Assembly (NCBI RefSeq): GCF_012913485.1
Contig: NZ_CP051774.1
Location: 4,836,001 to 4,900,000, forward strand
Reading direction: 5' to 3'
Source: Luteolibacter luteus
GTDB lineage: Bacteria; Verrucomicrobiota; Verrucomicrobiia; Verrucomicrobiales; Akkermansiaceae
DNA length: 64,000 nucleotides
Shown here in pieces: positions 26,885-35,634 of the stretch (the stretch's first letter is position 1; every line of letters starts with the position of its first letter). The translations under genes were made by a program, and so were the position numbers. The notes below the pieces were generated by a model, which saw only the letters and a list, made by a program, of their open reading frames with translations, made no database searches and was not told the DNA's origin.

Positions 26885-27598
26885 TCAGGGCTTCTCCGGG
26901 ATCACCACGGGAGGGGCGTCCTCGTAGAGGTTCACCATCGGTTGCTTCGAGGTGGGATCGAGATAGGCGATCGCGATGTCGCGCTTCCCGTCGACCGAGC
27001 GCCAGCGGGAATTGTAGAAAACCGTGAACTCCTTTGGCTTGGCCTCATAGAGGACCTTGGCGTCGAACTGATTGAGGTGGTTCACCTTGCGGACCTGCTC
27101 GATAATCGCGGTCTTACCGGGGGCGACCACGATGCCCTTGGCCTCAGAGAATTCCCCGAGGTCGAAACGCAGGTTTGCCGGGGTGAGATTCATCGCCTTG
27201 GTGGTGCCCAGGGGGAAAGAACCTTCGTCGTCGCCCATGGCCACGATCTGATAGGGGACTTCCTTGCCCGGATTCGGCAGGAAGAGGAAAAGGACCTTGC
27301 CACTGCTCGGCAGGCTCACGGGCGGCAGGGATGGCGGCGTCTTGCCCGGAGCGGGAGGTTCCTTGCTCAGAAGGAAGCTCGCCTTGCCTCCGGTAACGGT
27401 GGCCACCACGGGCAGGGAAAACACTTCCGTGAAGAGCGGGACTTCCGCGATCTCGCCCGGCTTTTCACCCGGCAGATAGAGCATCTTGATGCCGTTCACG
27501 TGGGTGAAGCACAAGGTGCGGAGCGTGATCTTCTTGGTTTCCTGAGCCACGAGAGGTGCGGCGAGGGTCAGGAGCATGGCGAGTACGAGACGGAGCAT
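26885..27598 (-). CDS. Secreted protein of unknown function
   Basis: 237 residues from the ATG at 27598, which begins a signal peptide (MLRLVLAMLLTLAAPLVA). The mature part is a Pro-rich, beta-looking protein (PPAPGKTPPSLPPVSLP, then SGKVLFLFLPNPG and FTVFYNSRWRSV). No family is recognised from sequence. It sits between pilin-like paralog 1 and the subtilase on the same strand, with short gaps, so it is probably part of the same export or surface system. Confidence 0.72.
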   Translation of the reverse strand: MLRLVLAMLLTLAAPLVAQETKKITLRTLCFTHVNGIKMLYLPGEKPGEIAEVPLFTEVFSLPVVATVTGGKASFLLSKEPPAPGKTPPSLPPVSLPSSGKVLFLFLPNPGKEVPYQIVAMGDDEGSFPLGTTKAMNLTPANLRFDLGEFSEAKGIVVAPGKTAIIEQVRKVNHLNQFDAKVLYEAKPKEFTVFYNSRWRSVDGKRDIAIAYLDPTSKQPMVNLYEDAPPVVIPEKP

Positions 27599-27613
27599 GA
27601 TCGGTAAAGTGAA

Positions 27614-27643
27614 TCGCCCGGCAGCCTTTGGCAAGCCGGGCGA
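27614..27643 (-). terminator. Strong intergenic hairpin after pilin-like paralog 1
   Basis: TCGCCCGGC (27614-27622) pairs perfectly with GCCGGGCGA (27635-27643). On the minus strand it is followed only by TTCACTTT, so it may terminate weakly, attenuate, or protect the upstream mRNA. It lies between the stop of the paralog-1 gene (27668) and the next start (27598). Confidence 0.45.
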
Positions 27644-27667
27644 ATGGGTGGTTTTAAATGGCAGGGT

Positions 27668-30600
27668 TCAGACTTCGTCTTGGGACAACCAGCGGAAGCC
27701 GGTGACCATGAAACGGCGGCCGAAGCGCTTGTTCACATCCGAGACGCCTTCGATTTCGGCGCTTGGCAGATCGGTGGAATCGACGAACTCCGGCAGGCGC
27801 TGCACCACCGCTTCGCACCAAGCGCGGGCGAGGATGTTCTTATCCGGGTCGAGGGCTTCACCATAGGCGCGGATGCGGAAGGTATCCGAGCGGACCGAGA
27901 TCACGGAGCCCACCGAAGACAGGATGTCTCCCTGCGTCAGGAAGCCCGGGGCTCCCGTGGCGCTCCATCCTTCCATGGCTTGAGGGAAGGCATAGCCGTC
28001 CGAAGTCATGTCGGCCAAGGCGTTGTATTTCGAGTCGGCATTGAAGCGGGCATTGATCGATTCCGTTTCGTCGATGGCCTTCTGGAGAAGTCCCCGGAGC
28101 GCCATGTCGCGGTCGTTTTCCGGACGACGATTCACGAACTCGGCGAGCGAGAGGAAGGGGCCGCGCGACTTGACCTCTTCCACGATGTGTTGGGCGAGCT
28201 CCTGGATCTCCTTGGCTTCCAGCGTGCGCATGCCGGTCCAGCGTGCATTGCGGGCTTGCAGGGCATTCGAGGATTCTACCGCGGGGCCGTTTGCCCGGCG
28301 CATGCGGCTGAAGGGGAAAGAGGCTTCTTTCACAGTGCCGGTGCTAAGCTGGGTAGCTCCATCGGCGAGGGTGGCGTAGTCCACCGACTCCTTGTTCATG
28401 GAGCCAAGGAGGGCTGCCCACGCATTGACCGAGGTCGAGTTCACGTTGAAGGCGCCGTCGATCATCAGGTGAGCCGCGCTCTTTCGATAACCTTCGCCAT
28501 CAGACAGCTCCGACATGGTGTCGGAAAGGGTGTTGTTGGTGGCCGGGATCATGCGCGGGTTCAGCAGTTGGCTTTTCCCTTCGAAGAATTCGGTCGCCAC
28601 GGTATTGAGATTCTTGGAGCCGAGCAGCGGACCGGCATAGGAACTCAAGGTGGAGAAGTAGTAGGCATCCCACAGGGCATTGTTCGCGAGCCAAGCGTGG
28701 TCCAAGAGGCGGTACTCCTTGGTGCTGGCGGAGGATACTTGGTTGCTGGGGATCATCGCCGTGGCGAAGGATTCGCCCACCGTGTAGGCGGCACCAGGCA
28801 GGAAACCCTGGTTAGAGAGCTGCGCATGGCGGAGCTGCGCGAGGTTCTGCAGCGGAAGCATCGGAATTTCGTATTGGGGAGCCACACGGGTGCCGGTGCC
28901 ATCCGAATGCGAGGTGAAGAACATGCCGCGATTCTGGCTGTCACAGGGGAACTTGTAACCCGGGGCCAAGCGCTTGAAGGAAGCTTCGAAAGGATGGATG
29001 CCCATGCTCTCCTTGGTCAGATCAATGCCGGACAGGCTGGTGGCTTGGCCGCCTTGGACCCATGGCTTGGATGGGGAATCCGCTTCCAGCGTGGTCTTCG
29101 CGTAGTAGCTGAACTGGGCGAAGGCCTTGGCCCGCGTGAAGTTCTTCAGCGGTGTGCTGGGGCTTTCATACATCTCACTGCCGAGGTAGGGCCGCTGGAG
29201 GCGAGCCTCCCCATTTGGGAAGGCATTGTCCGGATCGCGGCTGAGCGCGGTGCGGAGGCGGCTCGCGTCTCCGTAGTCGAGGTCGAGCGTGCCGGATCGG
29301 ATCTTCTGGCTGCCCTTCATCAGATTGAGTTCGATCGAGAGGCGGTTGCCGGAGGCCGAGGAAGCGGAGGATGGAAGCGGGCCGTAGCCGACATCAATGG
29401 TGTCACTCAGCGACAAGGGGAAGATTCCTTGGCCATCGTCCGAGGCAGTTTTGATGTGCTGCGGGGTCAGCCAGTCGATCCAGAAGCCCACGCCTTGGGA
29501 TGGATATCCCGGAGCGAGGTTGATGCTGTTGGTAAGATTGTCTTGGTAGTCGAAGAAGGATCCCGAGTTGGAAGCCCAGTTCCAATTGCCATCGACCGAT
29601 TCGCCGAAGACCTTGTTCTCCCCGGGTTGAAGCGTGATCGAGGATGATGCCGATCCCTGGAAGGTGCTCCGCACGTTGATGCCGAAAATCTTCGGGGTGT
29701 TGGAGTCGCCCGGATGTCCGACGTAGAGCTGGTTGAAGTGGGCGAGGCTGGTGGTTTGCGGTTGGCCGTTGCGGTAGAAGCGGAAGCCGAGCGGCAGATC
29801 TTTGAAGTCGATGCGCAACTGATCGAAGCTGATCGCGACGTTGTAAGGGTTATACAGGGTCACGATGGGCGAATAGATCATGTAGATCATGTAGTTGTCC
29901 GCTGCCGTGGCCGTATTGCGGTCGACGCCGCCGGCCCAGTTGCCGTGGGCATCCTTTGCGACCATCGAGAACTGCATTTGCACTTTGGCCACCACCGGCA
30001 TTAGCAGCATGCCTTTGGGCGCTTGGGGAGTGGCCTTATAGGTGCGGGAACGGGCGTCGTATTTCACCGGAGTATAGCCGGAAGGAACGGCGGCCTTCAT
30101 CGTCGGCGTCGCTCCGGCAAGCCCGCGATAGAGGTTCGCATACTCGAAGATCTGGCTCCAATAGGGGTTCGGCGTTTCATTCAGCACCGTGGAGTCGTCG
30201 TAGACGCGCTTCGAAGAGTATTCAGCAGGCAGGGTACTGTTATCGAAAAGAAGGCTGAGGTCCTTGCGCATGCCTCCGCGTGCCGCATCCGTCACAAGAC
30301 CGCGGGAAACGGTGGTAACGTCATGTTGGTACTTCTTCAGCTCCGGCATCTTCTGGATGAGGTCTCCGGTCGGCAGCGTGTAGAGCTTTGCCTGATCGGT
30401 GCCTGCGAACCAATCGAAGCTGTCGAAGTTCTGGATGGCTTCCATGCCGAAGCGAGGGGCGGAGCCCATGGCGACCTGATTGCTGGCCGAGCCGAACTGC
30501 TCGTCCTTGCGGATGATGTCCGCCTTGGCCTTCACACCTTCATCGAGGACGCCCCACGCATAGCGGCCATCAAGGCCCTTGCCGGAGCCGGGGGATTCCA

Positions 30601-31120
30601 CTTTAGGAGCACGGACCCAGCTGACTTCGTTGGCACCTTCACCCAGGGAGCCTTCGCCCATCAGCATGGCTCCGTCCGCAGTGTCAGGAAGCTTGGTGGC
30701 GCTGGGCTTGGAGTCAGTCTCATTTCCGGAAGTAAGGTAGCCGAGGAAGCCTTCCTCTTTTTCCGGGACCGGATCATTCGCGTTGGGCAGGGCGCCGGTC
30801 CACACGCCGGTGAGCCAGGAAGGGGCATTGTCGTCCTCCACGGCCGCAGGAGCGGTGATCCGTTGGTCGGCACCGGCGCTCTTTTGGAGTTGGCCGATGG
30901 CAAGGGAGAGCGCCATCCGGGCGTTGCTCCGGGCTACCTGCATGGCTTCGCCTTGGGAAGAAGCGCGCAGGGAGACCGTGGAAAGGGTGAGCAGGCCCAC
31001 GGCTAGCACGGTGAGCAGGACCATCAGTGAGATAGCGATCACAAGCGCGAACCCTCGATTCGAACGCTTGTGCAAGAATGTGCTTAAAAGCTGGTTTTTT
31101 TGCCAAGAGATGTCTTTCAT
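27668..31120 (-). CDS. Giant pilin-like protein, Verru_Chthon cassette A-like (paralog 1)
   Basis: 1150 residues from the ATG at 31120, chosen because it gives the same N-terminal layout as the paralog at 20860-24297; the longer open frame to 31474 is not plausible protein. The N-terminal prepilin-like leader is NRGFALVIAISLMVLLTVLA. The body shares long stretches with its paralog, including LLMPVVAKVQMQFSMVAKD and the C-terminal FGRRFMVTGFRWLSQDEV. It is the first gene of a minus-strand cluster with a secreted unknown, a subtilase and a C39-like peptidase. A large surface-exposed or pseudopilus-associated protein is inferred; no direct functional evidence is visible. Confidence 0.85.
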   Translation of the reverse strand: MKDISWQKNQLLSTFLHKRSNRGFALVIAISLMVLLTVLAVGLLTLSTVSLRASSQGEAMQVARSNARMALSLAIGQLQKSAGADQRITAPAAVEDDNAPSWLTGVWTGALPNANDPVPEKEEGFLGYLTSGNETDSKPSATKLPDTADGAMLMGEGSLGEGANEVSWVRAPKVESPGSGKGLDGRYAWGVLDEGVKAKADIIRKDEQFGSASNQVAMGSAPRFGMEAIQNFDSFDWFAGTDQAKLYTLPTGDLIQKMPELKKYQHDVTTVSRGLVTDAARGGMRKDLSLLFDNSTLPAEYSSKRVYDDSTVLNETPNPYWSQIFEYANLYRGLAGATPTMKAAVPSGYTPVKYDARSRTYKATPQAPKGMLLMPVVAKVQMQFSMVAKDAHGNWAGGVDRNTATAADNYMIYMIYSPIVTLYNPYNVAISFDQLRIDFKDLPLGFRFYRNGQPQTTSLAHFNQLYVGHPGDSNTPKIFGINVRSTFQGSASSSITLQPGENKVFGESVDGNWNWASNSGSFFDYQDNLTNSINLAPGYPSQGVGFWIDWLTPQHIKTASDDGQGIFPLSLSDTIDVGYGPLPSSASSASGNRLSIELNLMKGSQKIRSGTLDLDYGDASRLRTALSRDPDNAFPNGEARLQRPYLGSEMYESPSTPLKNFTRAKAFAQFSYYAKTTLEADSPSKPWVQGGQATSLSGIDLTKESMGIHPFEASFKRLAPGYKFPCDSQNRGMFFTSHSDGTGTRVAPQYEIPMLPLQNLAQLRHAQLSNQGFLPGAAYTVGESFATAMIPSNQVSSASTKEYRLLDHAWLANNALWDAYYFSTLSSYAGPLLGSKNLNTVATEFFEGKSQLLNPRMIPATNNTLSDTMSELSDGEGYRKSAAHLMIDGAFNVNSTSVNAWAALLGSMNKESVDYATLADGATQLSTGTVKEASFPFSRMRRANGPAVESSNALQARNARWTGMRTLEAKEIQELAQHIVEEVKSRGPFLSLAEFVNRRPENDRDMALRGLLQKAIDETESINARFNADSKYNALADMTSDGYAFPQAMEGWSATGAPGFLTQGDILSSVGSVISVRSDTFRIRAYGEALDPDKNILARAWCEAVVQRLPEFVDSTDLPSAEIEGVSDVNKRFGRRFMVTGFRWLSQDEV

Positions 31121-31158
31121 GACGGCCTTTGAGCGGAAATTAGGACTCAACATCGTTT

Positions 31159-31168
31159 TGTAAATACA
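31159..31168 (-). promoter_or_regulatory. TGTATTTACA box upstream of pilin-like paralog 1
   Basis: Minus-strand TGTATTTACA lies 38 nt upstream of the ATG at 31120. The same 10-mer lies 35 nt upstream of the second paralog (24333-24342). It contains a TATTTA -10-like element, so it may be a shared promoter core or operator. Confidence 0.4.
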
Positions 31169-31419
31169 AAAACTCTTATTTCCCCCTAACAGGGGACGGA
31201 ATTGCACCCAAAGCGAAAATTCAGGGTTGGAAGATGAATTTCGTTCAGGATGCGAACAGCTGCCGAGGGCGCGGCGTTCATCTTTTGCCGATTCTTTGGC
31301 AGTAAACGTCATTCTTGGTATGACTAAGCAACGCCCATGCCTCTCTGCAGAATGAATCCGGGATTTCCGGTGATCCTTCTTGCGCAACCGCCCCCTTCGC
31401 CTGCAATCAGGTGTCGCAC

Positions 31420-32889
31420 ATGCGTGACTTGAAGGCAGATCCAGCCTGGCAGGAGGAGGACTTGGGAATTCCACTTCCCGATTCTCCGCATGCCTGTTCG
31501 GTGTGTCTGCCGACTTGGAAGGCCGTGGTTGGCTATGAAGAAGCCCGGGACAAGGTGGTGCGCCGCATGCGCATCGGCTATCCGCGCTTCTTCCGGCATC
31601 CCTTCGTGAAGCGGCTTACCGCGATGGCTTCCGCGGAAATTGCCGGCGAGGGTGAAGAGGTCTTCGTGTTTCCGACCAAGCTGGCGGCGCAACGTGCCCA
31701 GCGCTGGATCGAACCCCGCGGGGAAGTGGCCGTACGCCACGAGAGTTTCCAAGGAATGCCGGTCATTGCGGTGCCTTCGAAGGCACGGCAGGTGGCGGTG
31801 GACTATCAGCGCTTCACGGGTGAACTGGTCGGCAGCCGTCAGGCGGACGATCTCATCAATGGGACGCCGCGCAATGGAAACAAGACCCATTTGCTCCAGC
31901 GTCGCCTCGGCAAGATCGTCGGCGCGGAGCCGAAGCAGGTTCACATTTTCAATAGCGGCATGGCTTCGATCACCGCAGTGCTGCGCTCGCTTCCTGGTGT
32001 GAAGGAAGGTCGCAAGACGCTTCAGATCGAGTTCCCTTATGTCGATGCCCTGAAGGTTCAGGAGTTCTTCGGGAATGGCGTGGTTTTCCTGAGCCAGTCC
32101 GAGGGCGAGTCCTTCGATGAGGCGCTGCGCCGCATTCGTCAGGGGGAATTTGCCGGCGTTTTCACCGAGGTTCCAAGCAATCCCTTGCTGCGGACTGCGG
32201 ATATCCCGCGTCTCTCCGCCGCATGTGCGGAGGGGGGCGTGCCGCTCATGATCGATGATTCATCGGTCGGGCCTTCGAATGTTTCGGTGCTCAAATGGGC
32301 GGATGTCGTGACCACCAGCTTGACCAAATGGCTCTCCGGCACCGGAGACGTGATGGCGGGCATGGCGGTGGTGAGGGCGGATTCGCCCTTCGCCGGGCAG
32401 TTACAGGCCTCGCTTGCCGAGGAAAGCGCGAAGGCCGCGCCGCTCTACGTCGGAGATGCGGAGGTCCTGCTTTCAAACCTGAAAGGCTTCCCGGATCGGA
32501 TGGCGATTCACAATGCCAACGGCGAGGCTCTCGCGTGGATGCTTTCCAGTCACCCGGCGGTGGAGCAGGTTTGGCACCCGTCCCTGATCACCCGGGAGAA
32601 CTATGACCGGATCAAGGCCCCGCGCGGTGGTTATGGTCCCTTGCTTTCCTTTGTGCTGAAGAACCCGAAGAAGGCTCCCAAGGTCTTCGATGCCCTGAAG
32701 GTTTCCAAGGGACCGAGCTTCGGCACGCCCTTCACCTTGGCCTGTCCGTATACGCTTCTGGCTCATTATTATGAGCTTGATTGGGCGGAAGGCTGCGGGA
32801 TCCCTTCGCATCTGATCCGCGTTTCCTGCGGCACGGAGGAGACTTCGGTTCTCTTGGCGCACTTTGCTGCCGCTTTGGATCAAGTTTGA
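31420..32889 (+). CDS. PLP-dependent Cys/Met metabolism enzyme, cystathionine gamma-synthase-like
   Basis: 489 residues. The C-terminal two thirds are a fold-type I PLP enzyme of the Cys/Met metabolism family: IFNSGMASITAVLR (phosphate site), LLRTADIPRLSAAC, MIDDSS with the PLP aspartate, and the Schiff-base lysine in TTSLTKWLSGTGDVMAG. The N-terminal ~150 residues are an extension (PDSPHACSVCLPTWKAVVGYEE). This layout is more like the long fungal/atypical cystathionine gamma-synthases than the ~390-residue bacterial MetB. The ATG at 31420 has AGGTG 8 nt upstream; a GTG at 31411 is possible. It stands alone, divergent from the pilin-like cluster. Confidence 0.85.
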   Translation: MRDLKADPAWQEEDLGIPLPDSPHACSVCLPTWKAVVGYEEARDKVVRRMRIGYPRFFRHPFVKRLTAMASAEIAGEGEEVFVFPTKLAAQRAQRWIEPRGEVAVRHESFQGMPVIAVPSKARQVAVDYQRFTGELVGSRQADDLINGTPRNGNKTHLLQRRLGKIVGAEPKQVHIFNSGMASITAVLRSLPGVKEGRKTLQIEFPYVDALKVQEFFGNGVVFLSQSEGESFDEALRRIRQGEFAGVFTEVPSNPLLRTADIPRLSAACAEGGVPLMIDDSSVGPSNVSVLKWADVVTTSLTKWLSGTGDVMAGMAVVRADSPFAGQLQASLAEESAKAAPLYVGDAEVLLSNLKGFPDRMAIHNANGEALAWMLSSHPAVEQVWHPSLITRENYDRIKAPRGGYGPLLSFVLKNPKKAPKVFDALKVSKGPSFGTPFTLACPYTLLAHYYELDWAEGCGIPSHLIRVSCGTEETSVLLAHFAAALDQV

Positions 32890-33080
32890 GCCAAATCCTT
32901 CATAAATGCGGAGGATTTTGAGTCACTTGATTTGGAATAAAGTGCGCTTAAGTGTAACATTAGCAAATCTCCTTGCGTACGCTGGATAAACGGCTGAAAT
33001 CGGATCAACCCGCGTCCCGAAATGCGACTTCTTGAACAAAAGAATCGCAAGTTCAACCCGATCCCAAGGCATTAGAACGC

Positions 33081-33305
33081 ATGAAACGCAAACCCAAGCT
33101 CGCGCTTCGAGTTAATGAGGAGAATCCCAATCATCACCTCTGGAACAATCGGGGTGTCTGGTGGTGTCACCTCACGGTCCACAAGCCGGATGCCACTGCG
33201 GAACGCCTCAGATTTTCGCTGAAAACGCGTGATGTGGATCAGGCTCGCGAACGCCGCGACCGGATTTTCCGCCAGATCGCGGAACACTACGAGATTGCTG
33301 CCTGA
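33081..33305 (+). CDS. Small protein resembling an integrase arm-binding N-domain
   Basis: 74 residues. The central part (VWWCHLTVHKPDATAERLRF, then SLKTRDVDQARERRDRIFRQ) resembles the N-terminal arm-DNA-binding module of tyrosine recombinases, where a three-stranded sheet is followed by an SLxTRDxxxAxxxRD helix. No core-binding or catalytic domain follows in any frame. It may be a free-standing DNA-binding protein or a remnant. There is no operon partner on either side. Confidence 0.55.
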   Translation: MKRKPKLALRVNEENPNHHLWNNRGVWWCHLTVHKPDATAERLRFSLKTRDVDQARERRDRIFRQIAEHYEIAA

Positions 33306-34041
33306 GCAGATTCGGGCGGCTTTCGCGGGTCGGGCGAAGGCGTCGGGGTGCTTTCGCTTCTGGATGGAAGCGAAAGAAGGTGGGTAGTTTGGATCGCGGC
33401 TTGATTGTCGCCGGTGGGGTTGTTTTTCAGGATCGGTCTTCCGGTCGGTTGGGGAGAGGAAGTCATGGTCCCCAAAGTGGGTCTGGAACCACTGGGTCGA
33501 TGCTTCGGGTGTTCGCAAGGCATGGTTCACGTGTCACGGGAACAGGTCAGCGGAACGCTGCCGGATTCCCGATGGAACTGGCTCCATCATTTCCGCCTAA
33601 GGGGGGCTCGGTGTCGTGAGGATCTGTCTGGGGCGATGAGGCTAGGCTGGCTGTTACTCTTTTCTCTGTCGGGATTCCCAGATTGGCGGGTTGCGAGAGA
33701 TCAAGAGGGAGGCCCGCCCTGCTGCGCCGGTGGAACTTCGCAAACTTTCGCGGAGTGGGACTGCGGATAACAAGGCGGTCTTTTTTGAGGAGTGTGCAAT
33801 GTTCTGTTATAGATAGTTGCTCAGGGGAGTAATAAAGTTGCTATAATGATTGCGGCGTTGGTTTGGTAAAGGGTGGGGTGTTCTGAGTGGCACTATTTTA
33901 CATGGTGGTATTCAACTTGTGTTATTGCAAAACTTGCAGGGTGGTAAACGGCGATATGGGCGAAATCGTCGCACGGTTTGATATGATCTTTTTCTTCGTG
34001 GCGATACGAACTTTGCAGCATCCGTATCAGAAGTTAAAGAT
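33306..34041. other. Intergenic region without a recognisable gene (736 bp)
   Basis: No convincing coding sequence. Short open frames around 33380-33770 lack family resemblance and plausible composition. The second half (33780-34040) is markedly AT-richer than its surroundings, consistent with a promoter region for the transposase gene. It contains an 18-mer (33888-33905) nearly repeated at 38519-38536. Confidence 0.6.
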
Positions 34042-35160
34042 ATGCCGCGCCAAACGAGGATCGAGTTTCCCGGTGCTTTCTATCACTGCTCGGCACGAGG
34101 TTTCGGAGGTCGGGCCATCGTCATGGACGATCACGACCGGGATGGTCATGAAAGCTTGGTGGCAGAAGTGGTGCAGAGGACGGGCTGGGAGATCTTTGCC
34201 TGGGCCCTGCTAGAGGATCACTATCATTTGGTGATGAGGACACCGGAGGCGAACCTGGTGGGAGGAATGAAGTGGTTTCAGAACTTCTGGACGAAACGCT
34301 TCAATGCCAAGCATGAGAGATCCGGGTCTGTTTTCGGAGGCCGCTATAAGAGCGTGCTGGTGCAAGGGGATGGTCATCTGTCCTCGCTTATCGATCATGT
34401 CCACTTGAATGCATTCCGAGTAGGCTTGGTGACTACCGCGCAGCTTGCGTCGCACCCATGGTCGAGCTTGAAAGATTACCTGCTGCCTCCCTCATCCCGC
34501 CGGTCGTGGGTGAGAGCGAGCGAGGGCCTCAGGCACATGGGCTACGATGGTGAGGACTGCGATGACCGTCTCCGTTATCTCGAACACCTTGAGCACATCG
34601 CGGTGCGGCTTGGCGGGCGGGTGCCACTGCCGGGGGGCGGCAGGACTTTGCATTCCACGCTGAGGCGTGGTTGGTACCTCGGGGCGGACTCGTTTCGTAG
34701 CGAGTTGATCGCGGTGCGGGAGCAAGGAGGGGCCTCAGCCGATTCCAGGGGTCGGACCCATGGAGCGGAAATGGCGCAACGCATCCTTACTGCAGGACTT
34801 TCCGCCGGCGGACTCGCATACGAGAGCCTTGAGAACTTGCGGAAGAGCGATTGGCGCAAGCGGGCGATTGGCCGTGCGATCCGGTTACGTACCACGGTTC
34901 CCACGGAGTGGATCGCTTCGAACCTCAGGATGGGAGTTTCATCGAGAGTCGCGCTTATGGTGGCTCGGGATCCGGAGCCTTCGTGGGGAAAATCGTGGCG
35001 TCCGGCGAAGGAGTTTCTCGATCGGCTGCTAGAAGTTGCCCGGCAGATGGAGAATTCCCCGCGGCCGGAACCCTTGCGTGAAGACGAGGACGCGGAGGAT
35101 GTTTACTGTCCGCATCATGGCGCGGAAGGCAGGCGCTGCGAATGCAATTGCTCGCTCTAA
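34042..35160 (+). CDS. IS200-like / REP-associated-type (Y1) transposase-family protein
   Basis: 372 residues. The N-terminal ~150 residues match the Y1_Tnp (REP-associated tyrosine transposase) fold: PRQTRIEFPGAFYHCSARGF, the metal-binding HUH motif in EDHYHLVM (His60, His62), and GGRYKSVLV followed by HVHLNAFRVGLV. In the family the last motif is usually YxHLNPxRAG with the nucleophilic tyrosine. Here the corresponding residue is His119 (IDHVHLN), so transposase activity is doubtful. The C-terminal ~200 residues are an unrecognised extension common in longer members. No terminal repeats were found around it, so it looks like a single resident gene rather than a mobile IS. Confidence 0.75.
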   Translation: MPRQTRIEFPGAFYHCSARGFGGRAIVMDDHDRDGHESLVAEVVQRTGWEIFAWALLEDHYHLVMRTPEANLVGGMKWFQNFWTKRFNAKHERSGSVFGGRYKSVLVQGDGHLSSLIDHVHLNAFRVGLVTTAQLASHPWSSLKDYLLPPSSRRSWVRASEGLRHMGYDGEDCDDRLRYLEHLEHIAVRLGGRVPLPGGGRTLHSTLRRGWYLGADSFRSELIAVREQGGASADSRGRTHGAEMAQRILTAGLSAGGLAYESLENLRKSDWRKRAIGRAIRLRTTVPTEWIASNLRMGVSSRVALMVARDPEPSWGKSWRPAKEFLDRLLEVARQMENSPRPEPLREDEDAEDVYCPHHGAEGRRCECNCSL

Positions 35161-35634
35161 ACGGAAGTCCGGAGATCCGGAGTTCCGTATTTGATAGGCG
35201 GGAGTTGGATGTGCGGTTGTCCTGCCTTTTCACCGGTGATTGTTTCATGGTCGTCCGAGCGGAGTCGCTTCAGGAGGAGTGTCTCGACTTGTTTCACGGA
35301 ATTCATGGTTTTTAGCGATTGGACGATCACCGCGGAAGCGGGGGCGAACCGTCCAGAAGTAGGCGGCGAAACACATAGGTAAAGAACATTCGAATTGTCT
35401 GCTTTTGGGTGAATGTTCCACGCGCTGTTATGATCGGCAGGTGAAGGGTGAAAGAGTCTTGATGTCGTGATGCAGGTGGTGGAGGTGACTGGATTTGGTA
35501 GGTCTTGTTCCACGGTGTGGGGGACAGTCATCGAGGGTATTTGTTATAACAATTGTGTTTCGGCTAAATGTTATGCGGTTAGTGATTTCGTTGTATGACT
35601 TCCGGTGCGACCACAATCCGTCGCACACATACCA
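35161..35634. other. Intergenic region (474 bp) with a 12-bp palindrome
   Basis: No gene seen. TTGTTATAACAA at 35541-35552 is a perfect palindrome about 80 nt upstream of the LTD protein start and may be an operator or part of its promoter region. The rest holds nothing recognisable. Confidence 0.5.

Noticed and set aside
27644-29647. A 667-codon plus-strand frame opposite pilin-like paralog 1, and a similar one opposite paralog 2 (20746-22764)
   Set aside because: Both paralogs give matching antisense frames because high-GC codon use suppresses stop codons there. The two 'proteins' match each other only because the sense genes do.
31324-31411. A SAM- or SAH-type riboswitch upstream of the sulfur amino acid enzyme
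   Set aside because: Only a short CCGGGATTTCCGG hairpin is visible. None of the conserved aptamer motifs of the known SAM/SAH classes could be matched.
33405-33770. A plus-strand frame with MVPKVGLEPLG
   Set aside because: It recalls the widespread spurious VGxEGxEP-type frames. Composition is poor and no start signal is seen.
34042-35160. A complete insertion sequence
   Set aside because: No flanking inverted or direct repeats or target duplications could be found around the transposase-like gene.
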